Positions 40,735 through 53,100 of a DNA stretch of 64,000 nucleotides are shown here, piece after piece; the first letter of the stretch is position 1, and the number at the start of each line of letters is the position of its first letter. This DNA is from Paraphoma chrysanthemicola. Its lineage: Eukaryota; Ascomycota; Dothideomycetes; Pleosporales; Phaeosphaeriaceae. The stretch spans positions 248,001-312,000 of the forward strand of contig JAGMWG010000026.1 in the NCBI GenBank assembly GCA_020744225.1, given 5' to 3'. The translations under genes and the position numbers were made by a program. A model generated the notes under the pieces. That model did no database searches and was not told where the DNA came from. It saw nothing but the letters and a program-made list of their open reading frames with translations.

Positions 40735-42339
40735 ATGTTGCGAGACAATAGACGTATAGAGAGGACTAATGCTAGGAAGAGGAACAGGGAATGTGCGTAC
40801 GATCTCTCTTGCCCGGAGCCAGTCTCATCGAGAAGCTACTTTTGCGAGCAGCACCGGGTCAAACAGAATGCCGACCAACAGCGACGGCGCCTACGCAAGC
40901 GTGGCCTCAAGATGGAAGCAGCAGTAAGAGTGAGCGCTTTGTTGTCTACTAGTTCTCTCAACAGCATCACCGACACCACAATCGTCGAGGCAACACAACA
41001 GGGCATCACAACGACACATGTGCCATCGCCACTCGAGGTTCAGACACGGTCTCCCACCGTCTCCTGGAAACATCTCATCTGGATCACTTCACCCGACAAG
41101 CTGGGCATCGCAGACTCACCCAGTACAAGGATCCAGATCTGGCCAGAGGACCAAAAGACACTCGCGCACAACGCCTGGATGGAGAGGGCCTACGGGATGA
41201 AAATCGAGAACACCATTGTATCCTGTGAGGACGGTGGATACATCTTACATCAAGGACTCGTTACTATGTTGGCCGTGGCATCACTCTCCTCGCTTCTCGT
41301 GAGCTACTGGACATGGAAAGAGATGAAAGGCAGACTTGCCACGAACACTCTCCTGGAAAATTGTAGGGACCATGCAGGGACTGCAGTACCAAGCGTCATT
41401 TTCATACATTGGACGACCAAAGAGCCCGAGAATCCCAGTCTGGAAGAGTTGTACAGCATAGTTCGTCTGCTGAAGCACGTGCATGGGGCAGCACTACGCC
41501 CTTTCCCAAATGAACATGAAGCATTTCAAGAGCGGTCTAAACTCGGCGATATCCGAGCCCTCGACGACATTGCAGCGTCATCTCCGCGAGAATTCTCGTT
41601 CCGGCCAAGGACTTGTTTTGGAAGTGGTTCGTGCACTTTGGATGATGTTGTTCGCACGGTGCACAAGAGGAGCCATAGCGGATGTGCTAGTCATGTCAAA
41701 GTCAAGTCGAAAGGCGACAGAGGCTTCCTGACATGTATAGCCACGGAAACGTCGCTGCCATTCAATACACGCCCGGAGGTTCAAAAGAAAGGAAGAAAGG
41801 CGAAGAAGAGTAGTGCCGCCCCTCTCCTGCTCGATGGGACGTCAAGCCCATTTGTGCATTGGTTCCATCAGGAGTACATCGAAGCCTTGCACGGGTTCGA
41901 ATTCCGAGTTTTCATCGCGACTGAAAAGGATTCTACCGGACTGCGGGGTCGGCGTGGGCGCATTGTCGCCGTGGCCAAAACATCCCTCGACAGGGAGACC
42001 AATGCGCTTGCGTCGCGGGTCCTTCTACCTGAGGACCACGCGAGCCTCTTTGCTTTGCCCTACCTAGAGGCCTTTAGCCTTTACGTCTTCGAGCAACTGC
42101 GCGCACGGTCTGATGCGCTATTGGGCTTTGAGTCCCTTGAAGTGGGCGCGCGGTTGGACGTTGGAGTTGCCCAGCGTGAACCGAACAAGCACGTCGCATT
42201 TGTCAATGAAGTCACACGATGGTACGGTGCCCACTACTTCTCGAACAATATCCTAGCCGAACCCAAGACGCAAATCTGCAAGGCATTTGCCCAGTCTTTC
42301 AGCAATTATGTGGAGGATGGTATGGCAGACACGATTTAG
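40735..42339 (+). CDS. Cys/His-cluster protein with possible ATP-grasp-like C-terminus (534 aa)
   Basis: The frame is open from 40372, but that part lies in the transposon end; the first Met outside it is at 40735 (MLRDNRRIERTNARKRNREC). An N-terminal cluster Cys20, Cys26, Cys37 and His40 sits between basic segments (RKRNREC; RRRLRKRG) and resembles small fungal zinc-binding modules. The middle contains a hydrophobic VTMLAVASLSSLLVSYW segment and a VPSVIFIHWTTKEP strand. The last 150 residues have FEFRVFIATEKD, RIVAVAKTS, ARLDVGVAQ and FVNEVTRWYGAHYFS, which recall the metal-binding end of ATP-grasp ligases (RxDV ... vNE). That link is tentative. The pogo element lies only 170 bp upstream and has probably replaced or displaced its promoter. 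Confidence 0.65.
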   Translation: MLRDNRRIERTNARKRNRECAYDLSCPEPVSSRSYFCEQHRVKQNADQQRRRLRKRGLKMEAAVRVSALLSTSSLNSITDTTIVEATQQGITTTHVPSPLEVQTRSPTVSWKHLIWITSPDKLGIADSPSTRIQIWPEDQKTLAHNAWMERAYGMKIENTIVSCEDGGYILHQGLVTMLAVASLSSLLVSYWTWKEMKGRLATNTLLENCRDHAGTAVPSVIFIHWTTKEPENPSLEELYSIVRLLKHVHGAALRPFPNEHEAFQERSKLGDIRALDDIAASSPREFSFRPRTCFGSGSCTLDDVVRTVHKRSHSGCASHVKVKSKGDRGFLTCIATETSLPFNTRPEVQKKGRKAKKSSAAPLLLDGTSSPFVHWFHQEYIEALHGFEFRVFIATEKDSTGLRGRRGRIVAVAKTSLDRETNALASRVLLPEDHASLFALPYLEAFSLYVFEQLRARSDALLGFESLEVGARLDVGVAQREPNKHVAFVNEVTRWYGAHYFSNNILAEPKTQICKAFAQSFSNYVEDGMADTI

Positions 42340-44503
42340 GTGGCTCGAGTGGAGGATTCGGCATGCGTAAATTCGGCTGAGAACTGTCGCATTAAAGATA
42401 CGCCTCCTGACACTTTATTATGCATGGCCGCTTGCCACTGTTGTACGATTTCATCTACATTCTCCTTGGCCTGTGTTGTAATACCAAGTTGGAAAGGCTT
42501 GCTCGCGAAGTCGAGCCCATTTGTACTTCGATGCCGCCGGTGCCGATCAGGTTCCTAATACGCACGGTACTCGTCTTGGACGGAGGCAGGTGCGATACCC
42601 AGGGCGCGTGTGATGAGTCCGACGGCAGGTGGGGAGTCGGCGTTGCGCACACGGCGCGACTGCGGTTTATCCCCACCCCTCATCGATGCGGCTCCACAAC
42701 GTTGGCGATGTGCTCCCCGCCCATATAAGCCAAAGGGATTTCGGACGTCCGACTAGGTTGAGTGATGGTGTGGCCGACTTTGTGCACTCGGAGAACCCCG
42801 CTGGCTGTCACTATCACCGCGCGCAGGCACCGAATTAGCTCGAGGACAAAGGGCTGGGTCAAAGATTTGCGGAACTGCATTAGTTTCGCGTCATATCCAA
42901 CGTTCCCCGATGATTACGATGTGAAGTATTTGGTTGCAGAGCCACTTCCGACAAAGTCTCAGATTCGACGTTGGCAGCAGTAAAGCCATAATTAGAAGGA
43001 TCCTCCAAAGCTTGGGAGCTGGGGAAAATGAATGATATTAATTGCTTACCAATATTCGGGAGTTTTTCAAGAGCAACACCAACAATCGCAACATAACTTC
43101 TTCTCTTAATGTAACTCGTACGACCGGCGGTCTTCAAGACGGAACTATTTGACAATCACCGCCGTTCGTGTCTCACCCAGCCCCAACAGCAACAAAGATG
43201 ACATGAAAGAATATTCATGCAACACAGCGCACGCCATGACTTGGGGTCACTCGTTGAATGCCCCGACGATGCCTATCGCGGATCTTGCAATTCGGTAAAG
43301 CCGGAATCAAATGCCCCGAATTAGCTACAGACACTTGATTTGATTGCATTTCTGGTACATCCATCAAACTTCGAGTCCTGTATTCAAGTAGCTCACTGCC
43401 ATTTGCGAAGCTATGGAGCAACAGGAATCCACGGAGGATGTCATTATCATCAACCATTGATTCTTTGGCGGAACGAGAGACCGCTACAGAGTTCAGTCAC
43501 AATTTTAAGGCGATTCATTTTGCGAATACCCGACCCAGTGAACATCAAAATATATTTGATCAAGTGTTGGAATAGGAGGAACTTGAGTAGGTCTCGAGAT
43601 TCTCAATTTTGCAATAGGTTCTGGGGATATCATGGTCTACGACAAATATTACACAAGCTTAAATCATCCGTGCCAACGAGCCGGTGGACGGCTTCCACTT
43701 GCTAAGCAAGACGTGATGTGATGCCAGAATTGCTGGCTACAGTTGATAACAATTACTGCTGCGCCGAGATTGCGGCAAAAGGTACAACCTGATCGCTACT
43801 TCCTCTTGGGAGCTGTTTGAGGCGTGCAGTGTAGAGCATCCACAGCGATTGTATGGCTGCTCTCTGGCCAACATTTTCTCAAATATCCGCAGATTATTCA
43901 ACGCATCGAAGGTTGCGCGCTTGAAGCTTTGTTGACAGAGTAGTGATCTGACAGAATCCAAATTGCTAGTTCAATGGCGGAGTACGGACGGATTCATCAC
44001 CAAGATCATGAAGGCGAGTGAAGGTATTGTCGTTGCTCGTTCTTCTTGATGATTCCACGCCGATGATGGCTCTGTACAGCATGTAGAGAACGCAGCGCAC
44101 TTTGACTTTGCCCTTACCTTGAAAAGTGACCCAGAATCAGTCCGACTACTGTGGTACATGATGGGAAACCTTACCCAAGGCCGCTATATGAAGTCCATGC
44201 TACACGGCATCTTTGCCGACGAGCAATGAGTCGCATGCATACACTATAAAACGAAGAAGATATATGGTACGTTGAATTGTTATAAAACATGGAAGGCATC
44301 ACGATAATCGTCCTGAATGATGAAAATGAGTCATATACATGCGGTATATGATGATACAGGTTACGCTAGAAAGGCTAGAGACGTGGCGAAGGCAATGAAG
44401 TTGGACGATGGCTTTAGGTTCTTTGATTTGATCAGAGCAAATCATTGCCCCTCGCTCCTGATTGGATTGCCACGGTTATAATAAATGATACGATTTCATT
44501 GTA
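42340..44503. other. 2.2 kb without a supported gene
   Basis: Short frames only; no motifs or clear introns found. Confidence 0.35.
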
Positions 44504-45729
44504 TTACCGTAAACAATGCCCAAATCCCAAATACAAATTCCACGGCCAAGTGTCACAAAGCACACCCTCCACAAACTTGAAGACCTGCGTCGCAATGTCC
44601 CACGCAATCATAGCTCGTGAAGCTAGAGTATTGAGCGCAACATATCGTGACCTCTCCCTACTGATCATACAATGCTTGCGACGTCCTTTGCCCAGCGGAA
44701 CATGCTCAATTTGCGGTGTCTTGGTCGCTGAAGTCCACCTTGTAACACCAAGCCTTTTTGTCATATCTGTAATCGTCCTCTTCGATCCATGCTTCATCGC
44801 GTGCAAGTTCTGGAGAGCAAGCGACGTTAGTATCTTGAGAGTTGATGCGGTACAGTGGAGCTCTCACGTGGTTCCACAATCTTTCGCAGTTCCTCGTCCC
44901 ACAGTATGGAGTGAGACTGCCTGTTGGTGAGGAATGAAGACATATACGGTATGCTCATCGGTGACTGCCGTCGCAGATGTGTCTTGCACAACTCTTTTAT
45001 ACGCGCCAGGAACGGTCCCAGCCATGGTCGCGCTCGGGTCATCGTTATTTCGGCTTTAATCTTGTATGCGTGCAACACGCTGAAAATCCCACTGATGAAT
45101 TCAACATCCTTTTCGAAGTTATCATCGATGATACCCGGACCCTCTAGTGTCAGTCTCGTCCGCCAGTCGTACACAATCGTGAGATGGCTGAAGCACGATA
45201 TGAGTCCACCGGTACGCAGAATTTCGAAAAGTTCGAGTAGCGTTGTGAACCCTCTCGCCCATTGCTCATCAATCCGGGACCAGCGGAACTGTACTGATTT
45301 GACATAGGCGCTGAGGAACTCGTTGCGGGTTGTGGGATCTCTAGTAAAGTGGCTTCGTATGGCCTTTGTGAGTTGATCATCGCGTTCGCGGCGTGAAATA
45401 CATCCTCCACAGATACATGGGAGTCGTTCCTCAAGGTACCATTTTATATCTTCCTCGCTTGCCTTGACATCCCTCCGCGACCAAAATTCCTCAAGCCAGC
45501 AGTCCATCCGGTATTGGATTCTGATTTGCTTGGAATCTAAAACCTCCTTGTCGTCCCACCAATTCTTTTTAAGAGTGCGGAGCATCTCCGGAAAAGCGGC
45601 TTTGTAAATCTCGAGGCGAATGTCGAAGGGCAGATGACTTATGCCGGTGTCGAGCCGATGTACAGGCAGGAGTTGCTTTGCCTCTTGCGGTTGTTCATCC
45701 TCTAACTCTAGATCACTGTTGGTGTCCAT
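44504..45729 (-). CDS. 2EXR/F-box-like fungal protein, two exons, 393 aa
   Basis: Exon 1 44854-45729 and exon 2 44504-44809 are joined by a 44-bp intron with GTACCG donor, perfect ATACTAAC branch point and CTCTCCAG acceptor; phases agree. Start chosen at ATG 45729 (MDTNSDLELEDEQPQEA). The frame is open upstream to 46155, but that part is low complexity with a 39-bp tandem repeat. Residues about 23-42 (ISHLPFDIRLEIYKAAFPE) match the LPxEIRLxIY motif of fungal 2EXR or F-box-like domains. Related proteins are numerous in ascomycetes and mostly uncharacterised; some F-box proteins are ubiquitin-ligase adaptors. A CICGGC pair follows at about 108. The rest is helical with Trp-rich patches (KKNWWDDKE; RPWLGPFLARIKELC). 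Confidence 0.65.
44810..44853 (-). other. 44-bp intron with TACTAAC branch point
   Basis: GTACCG at 44853, ATACTAACG mid-intron, CTCTCCAG at 44810. It removes the TAA stop (part of the branch point) that ends the unspliced frame. Confidence 0.75.
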
Positions 45730-45969
45730 GTTGTGATCTTTGCAGAAGTGTGTGTGATCTGTCGGTCCCTCGCTGGGAAAAGGTTGCCAACGATCAGAGT
45801 TTGGGCAAGTGTTACAATCGTTCGTGATGCTGACGGTCGGTACGATTCGTGCCGGGTTCCTGAGTACGTTTTCAGGGTTAGAGATGTCCAAGAGATGAGC
45901 TGTGAAGCGCTTACGAGATTGTTTTTGCGTCGTTGTCACTCCTCTGCTTCTGCTGGAGATTAAGGAGTG

Positions 45970-46047
45970 GGCAGACAGCCTTACGCTGAGGTGAGGAGAA
46001 ATGTCTGTGGCAGACAGCCTTAAGCTGAGGCTAGGAGGAATGTTTGT
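45970..46047. repeat. 39-bp tandem duplication upstream of the 2EXR-like gene
   Basis: GGCAGACAGCCTTACGCTGA at 45970 and GGCAGACAGCCTTAAGCTGA at 46009 begin two copies of a 39-bp unit. It lies in the leader or promoter region of the gene starting at 45729. Confidence 0.75.
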
Positions 46048-48957
46048 GGTTACACAGCATGTCTGACTTATTAGGTCAGGCCTTTCGTGAAGGTTCATTT
46101 GCCTTGAAGGAGACGAGTCGTTGTGCGTAGTCGGGAAGACGACGAATGTATGCATTACGCTTCTTCGTTGCTAGCCCCCTACTAATCGTAAGCCAAGGGT
46201 TGATGGTGAAGTCTTCACGACGGTACCGTCGCCTTGTGGCGCATTGATTTCATGGGCGCCAACAAGCGCTAGAATAATTCATGTGACAATGGATGCAATG
46301 ACCCCAATAGAAAATTGTTGTGGGTACAACATTAAATCGGATGACAAAGTGGATGAGGTATAGACATTGTACCAGAGGCGAGTGCCGTATCAAAAAGTGA
46401 CACTACAAACACTTTCCATGATTCTCGCAGATATGGAATCTTCATCTACATGCTTAGAAGTTCCATCCAGCGTTCAAAGCCTCCTGTCGATTGCCTGCTC
46501 ATGAGCCACTCGTGGGGCCAATTGAAACGCTGCCTGAATGTTGGTGTACACCCTCATGGGGTCTCAAGACAACGGTCGATGCAAACTATCAGAGCGATGG
46601 GGGGCGAAACACGTTGACGCATAGAAAGGCCTGCGTTTGTAGACGGGCGCAGACTTCGCAGCATGTTGGTTATAAATGTTACCGGGGACTGCAATGACGT
46701 GGCAAATTGGTGTTCGAGCTACAGGGTGTGGCAGTTCGACGGGCCGCTGGACTTTCGATCGCCCGCAGGCGCGTATGAATAAAAGCCATGGCATTCCGTA
46801 AATGTCGCCGGGACGAAGCAGGGAATGCCGTCTCGGACGTTGGGTGCGATGGACTCCAGCTCCGAACAGCGTTCATGGCGATGGCCCGGGCACTGGCGGC
46901 GATGACAATGCCTCCTTGTTCCTGTGGACTCATGCAAGGCATACCCGAGCCCGCTTCATATAGTTTGCACACGCCGTTCGAAGGCCGTGGCGCGGCTCTC
47001 GAGCGATGGCTGCGGGGTGGGAGCGCGTATCGCAGTCGCTGCATGAGCCTCGGGCGCAACGCTAGCTAGGTAATGCCAGATTCGATGTACCATCTGATGC
47101 GCCGCTGCCGTTGTACCATCGCCGTCGGGTTTGCAAGGATCGTGGCGCGTCGGCGATGGAGTCGGCGGCTTCGAGTGTGGAGTGGGGGAACGCAGCCTCT
47201 GCGCGCTGTCGGTCGTGGGAACAACCGGCCACGAGGCGTATTCGGGCGCCTCGCGGAACCCACATGCCGGGAAGGTGGAGTAAGAGGCCCCGAGTGGGAA
47301 GTTCAGGCGTGAACTCGGGCCGGATCTGCGAGGCCGAGCAGCGCGTTCAGGCGCGAGTTGCGCGAGATGAACGATGCGTCGGACTATTGCGTCTGGGGAT
47401 TTGCTATAACGTCAACCAGGCGGACGACGCGCGAAGCTGGTCCATGACAAGATTGTGTAGATGCAAGCGGCGTCGGCGGGGGTGGGACGTAGGCACCGTT
47501 TCTCGCGAGATGTGACTGTGTGAGATCAACCTTCAACGCACCGACAAGCATGCCAGCTGTTGCGCACAAAGCTCAATCCCCGTGGCCGCCCGGACTTGCC
47601 AGTAAGCAATAGAAAACTCCCTCCTTTGCGCCCGAGTCTAGCCAGGGGAGGGTGAGGTGCGGAGGCGCGCATTGTACTGCTAAACGACCTGCAGCGTCAC
47701 GGGAGCCGGCGTAAGACGCGGCAGATGGGGAGGAAGGTGAGCGGCGTATACTCTCAGCGTGGAGAACGCATGGTGTTGCGCAGCATGGCCTAGGTGGGTA
47801 GTCGCCGCCAAAGTTGACGCGGGGAATGATGTCGGCCAGGTGTCCTTGGCACGTGACGGCTTACGTCAGCGTCACCCATGCACGTCATGGATGTACTCAG
47901 TGAATGCACGAGAGACCTTCTTGCACGTGCACAAGACCGTGCCACTTTGCCGTTCCTTCGTTGTCCAGTGCCGACACCCACAACAACAGACTTGTGACGA
48001 GGAACCCAGTGTAAGGCGCGTCCGCGCAGCCTGTACGATGTACACTGTTCTGCACACAATCATCACTAGTCATCGATCATACGTTTCTTTGGCTGCATGG
48101 CGTTGTGGGTGCAGACCTGCGTCCTGACACATAGAGCCCGGGCTTTTCTGCGCATGCTGTAGGAAAGGCGAAGATAGTCCAACCCTGGGCGGAGACTTTG
48201 CGGAAGACCATCACAGACTCTTCCCAGATTATTTAGAAGAGAGCCAATGAATGGCGGTAGTGCATACTTGACGGGAGAGACAAGGACGACCGAGGATAGC
48301 CCAGGGCCCAACAAGACTGATGCAGATGATGCACAGAATACGGGACTGGAAGGGGGTCAGAGGACAGCACACAAGGTATTGATTTCTCTCCAGTCACAGA
48401 AATGATAGCCAACCAAACAAGACACTGCGCGGTCTGGGAAAAGTCTTCTCCCTGGTCGTGACGGCAATATCGCATACTACTCAACGACCAGCAACAGAAG
48501 GCAAAGCCCCTTGACCATCGTGCGAGCTCTGTGGATAGGATGCTGGTAGATTTTCTTTGTATACTCTTCGTTCGCGGTAGAGACGCGAACGAGGTCCTTC
48601 ACTTTCACCACACTGCAATCGCGGGATCCTCGCGATGTCTCATCGAGAACTCAAAGCTGACCCTCTCGTCGCCACTATACCTGCGACGAGTTCAACAAAG
48701 CTGCAGCAGCAATAAAGATCAGAGATTCATCCAAAAATCTTAGTTTGGCGCAGAGTAAGTCAGGTGAGAGGTGGGTCCCTATACTACATCGGCAACCTCG
48801 TCTCCCGACGCCTTACCGATGAACTCCTCGCGCGCAGATTTTTCGGACAACATAGTCCCAAATTTCGCGCCATTTTGGGTATTTCCTGTCAGCGCGGACT
48901 TTGTCGGCTAGTCAAAGACACCTTTTGAGCTCTGCGTCTCTATTATCACGCACCAGA
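46048..48957. other. 2.9 kb GC-rich region without a supported gene
   Basis: Overlapping GC-driven frames on both strands (for example 47111-47515) with no motifs. A short ATG exon-like stretch at 47549-47600 followed by GTAAGC and a CTAGCCAG acceptor is suggestive, but no second exon could be joined. Confidence 0.3.
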
Positions 48958-50157
48958 ATGCTCGGAAAAGCTCACACACCGAGTCAATGGCGGGACTCTC
49001 TCGAGGATCTCTCACAGCACACACAAGAGTTAAGTCTCGTCGATCCTGAGACGCTGAGCTCGCCGCAAGCCGTATCGCAGTCCGCATCGTCGACCACTCC
49101 AGCATCAGCGAGTTCTGAAGGCGCGACTTCTGCTTTAGATCATGGAGTCTACCTACCTGAAGAGTCTACAAGTGAGATTCAGCAGAGTGAAATACCGGGT
49201 CGTTCACTTCAGTGTATCCCAGATTCCCAAGAGGTTGCGCCGCCGCCGCGAGCAAGCTGGCTCAGCGACATTGAATAGTTCTCGCCCAACCAACAAGTTC
49301 CTTGCACTTATCAGGATGAGCTGAATGCTTCGGAAGACCAGCAGGTCACAGAGATGGAACGATACGAAGACCTCATCGAAAGCCAGGCTTATAGCTGTCC
49401 TGAGGACATCTACCCTCACGATTCCCAAGACAGTGACCAGGCCGGAACCTCGGACGCCGGGCGACGAACGGGCGACAACACGGCCGTACCCAGACACGTC
49501 GACCCGCATAATTTAAGAGCGAGGTTCAGCCACGTCGGCCGTGCGTACAGAAAAAACTATCGCAAATTTGCTAAGAAAGTTGTTCCAAAGGTGAGCGGCT
49601 CGTCCATCGCCCATAGACCGTACCAGATCATAAAACTAACTTGACTGAAGTGGAAGTCTCAATACGTCACACGTGTACCAGGAGCCTACCGCCGCCTCAT
49701 GAATTTTTTGGCTGGTGAAGATGCCAGAAGAGATAGAGTATCAGCCTCTCGTCATCCTCGTGGCACAGCATTCCATAGCACACCTCAAGCACCGCGGGGT
49801 AATGCTCGCTCTCCTGCTACACAGCGTCCCCAAAAGCAGCCATCTCCTGCACCGAGTGGTCCTGTCGTCACCATGGATAGCATGGATTTCATCGATCTCA
49901 CGAGCACCGCAACAGAATCGTCACAACGCAGCCAATCATCTTCTTGGGTGAGTTCCTTGGTCTCACTCCCGGATTCGATGGTAGATTCGCGCAAATGCGA
50001 TACGGCGTTGCCAGCGCCACTGCCTAGACCGACAAAGAGTCATCTTGACGGCAATATCAGCGATAGCGAAATGGACGAAGCATACCAGCACGCGTTCGCC
50101 GATCCAGGAACTCCGCCGTCTGCTCAGCGACCCAGAACCCAGAGTGGATGGCTATAA
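48958..50157 (+). CDS. Disordered hypothetical protein gene with one in-frame TAG
   Basis: ATG 48958 opens MLGKAHTPSQWRDSLEDLS. A TAG at 49276-49278 follows WLSDIE, but the same frame stays open and protein-like (FSPNQQVPCTYQDELNAS) through 49590. A good intron at 49591-49650 (GTGAGC, AAACTAACTTGACTGAAG) joins in phase to an exon ending at 50157. The second part has YRKNYRKFAKKVVPK joined to WKSQYVTRVPGAYRRLMNFL, a basic, aromatic helix block that looks like a conserved core, then a Ser/Pro-rich tail with MDFIDLTST and SDSEMDEAYQHAF. No donor was found that would remove the TAG, so the gene is either broken, starts downstream (ATG 49354), or carries a stop read through or edited. No family recognised. 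Confidence 0.45.
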
Positions 50158-53100
50158 CGCAAAGGCCCCTTCACCAGCAACTCGAAGTGGCGGAAGGATG
50201 TCTCGGGGCTCTACATTGGTGGTATCTGCAACGATTGGATGAGATTGAAGTGGGCCTGCAGATTATGGGGCGATGGAATTTCCGTGGACATAGGAAATCA
50301 CGAGACCATATAGTGAGCAGAATGAAACGGCTTCAAGCTTGGCGCTGCTACATCATTCCAGGCCCATGACGCAATCATTCTCCGCGAAAGACGCTCAATG
50401 CTGCTACACTATCCTGTTCCGGTGCCACGATATCTATCTAGAAGGCTTACTTGAAGTCTGAGAATGATTCGCGCCTCCACATACTGCAAGGTTAACAATC
50501 CTGTCGCATTTGTGGTGGTGTGCAACGCGGCTGAGCACCCCATGCATTCAGTCTTCCCTTCTCCAGATGACTACAGCATACAAGATCCGATGCTGATCCA
50601 TATCATTTTCCACTCGCCTTTGCAAGCTCAAACACTCGCGACATGCCCATACCCAAGTCCAGATAGACCATTGACAAATGTTGCGCTATACTCGTAGATC
50701 CGGGGAGACTGTAATTTGGTAGGAGCCAGACCTAGCCGCTTCTCTGCGGGACATGTCAGAATAGTAGGCGGACCGAACTCAGGTGCGCATCTCATGCGCC
50801 GTGAATAGCAGGATGGGCACGGGACTGAAATATACCCTCGCTGCGGCAGTAACCTGTGTGTGGTGTGGGAGAAGCTGGACCGGCCCGAGAGGACGTTGGC
50901 GGGGATGTCGGTGTGTCGACGAGAGAAGGGGTCTTCCCAACGCGTGCTCCTATCCCACGCGATCGTGCCCGCCGTCTGCTGGCGAGTAGCGCATCGCGTC
51001 GCCGCGATCGCTGAGCGACAGCGGGATGTGGTGGGGCGACCGCGTGCGGCACACCCTTGAAGGGCGCCGCTTCCTTCGTCTTGCTGCCAATTCTGCCAGG
51101 CCCGTCCATATCTGTACAGCTCGGAGGACGTCTCTGGGGTTCGAGGCGGGCCCAGAGGCTCCAGAGCGCTCCTCCAGCCCATGCGATCGTGGTATGCCAT
51201 GTGGAGCTTTAATGGGCCGGCATGGTGGTCGTGTTCGGATGCAAGAGGTCTTGTGGGCCGTCATACTATCAGGGTTGACCTGCCCGGTGGCTTATCGGGG
51301 ATGTGCGATCCTCGCAACACTGCTGCGGACGGTATGCGAGAGCGGCGGTCGGGTGGGCGGCTACGAGAGCGTTGGCGGGCTGTTGCATGGTGGTGGACTG
51401 GGCTGGTATGACGAGCTCCGCCGTTAGTACGTCGTATGAAGGCTGAGAGGGAGAAGACCTACTTCGCGATCATTTACAGTCCATGATGCCTGGACGTGCG
51501 CGACTACGCATATACTCGATGCGCGAAGAGAAAGGGAGGCGGGAGCAGAGGCAGTAGGCCATGCTGGACCTTAGTGGCCTGCTAATAGCTTCGCGACGCT
51601 CTGGCAGCAACTCGCCATTGCGCAGGCTCCTCTGCAGTGGGAGATACGATTGCGGTGTCCGGCGACGGCGATAAATGCACAACCTATGGCATAACGCCAA
51701 AGGAAGGCGGAGAGCGCAGCGCACGAGGTGTGCCTTCTTCCGAGGCTGAGGTCGCGCCGTCGCGGTCGTGGTCGCGGTCATCGTCTAGGCCCAATTGGGA
51801 TTAGCTTACGCAATGCCACGGATTCCCCGGTGGTACCCTACCACGAAGGGGTCACCAGTTTTGGAGCCATCCTTGTGGCACAGGCCACGTGGAGAGTCGA
51901 GATTTGAGGTGGAGCGTGGCAGGGTTAAGGCATAACTTCTGCGGCTGGAGCTGCGTGTGCACGCCCGTCCAGGTAAAGAGTCACGGTAGACTAGATTGGC
52001 AGACTGTGAAGTAGCCATGGTGGTGGTGAGATGCGGCGAGGAGTGCAATCGGTCCGTGTTGAGGTGCAGTCGAGTTGCTACTCCAACCAATACCCAGAGA
52101 TGCAAGTAAGGCAGAAACTTGCCGCGACTATTTGGCAACGCTCTGTTCAGCGGAGAACATCAATCGTCTCAAGTGGTGAAGTGAGCGAGGCGTGGTACTT
52201 TTGATCTGTGCGCTTCGACTGCATGGTACGAGATCGGGAGCGTCTAATCGTGCAATGAATGATAAAACAGTGCGTGATTAAGTGGAAGCAACCCTCACTC
52301 GTGCTTGCTCAGGCAGAGTGATGGCAAGTGTTGTTTGATCGACTTCATTCTGGAGCGGGTCACGGCCAGCCAAAGCCAATTCATGGAACCTTTCAGCATT
52401 ACCGTCTGCGGCCGACGAAGAGATTATTCCTGAGGGTTAATTCCGACCTGACATCCAACTTGCTATTCTCGAGGAAGGCTTCCAAGGCCGGAATGTTGTC
52501 CATAGTCGGTTTATTAGCCTACGTGCAGGGCTCCTCTCTAAGACTGACCTTTACCTAGCCGCGAAGCATCCCACGTGAACCAAGTACTCTTGACCGTAGG
52601 TATGGCATCGTACATTATCAGCCTCGTGATTGTTACAGCCCTCATGTATGGAACATCCTGAGCCGACTTGAACTTGGTCATAGTAACGTGGTTTCGATGG
52701 ATTTCAACGCATTCCGCATCCCATGCTGGTACAGCGGACCGCCTCGGAATCACCTGGACAAGGCGAACTTTGAAACCCAGATAGGAATGATGCGCGTACA
52801 TACAACAACATATGACCCATATGGAGGAGGTGTTGGGAGTCTTTGGCTTTGCCAGCAATCTCGAACTTGGAAGCTGTCGTGGGATGTGTTGAACGGTCCT
52901 TTCTCACATTCAAGCTGTTGTATAGCGGCATGAACTGAATAGATGAAATACTCCACAATTCGATGGTATAATCTTTACATTCCACCTCTCGCTACGAAAG
53001 GAAGAATCTTCTTTTCAACCCGCGAAAACTTCCCCAGCTCCGATGCACTGAGCATCGAGTAGCATCTTTCTGCAGTGAAAAGAGCTTGCTAACTCGTGAA

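Noticed and set aside
46500..48100. GC-rich frames on both strands as genes
   Set aside because: Frames overlap in several phases with no motif, no good start and no consistent splicing; high GC makes long chance frames likely.
50628..51200. Zn2Cys6 transcription factor
   Set aside because: CPSCYSRRMRC matches CX2CX6C, but the second half of the six-cysteine cluster is absent and the rest of the frame looks GC-driven.
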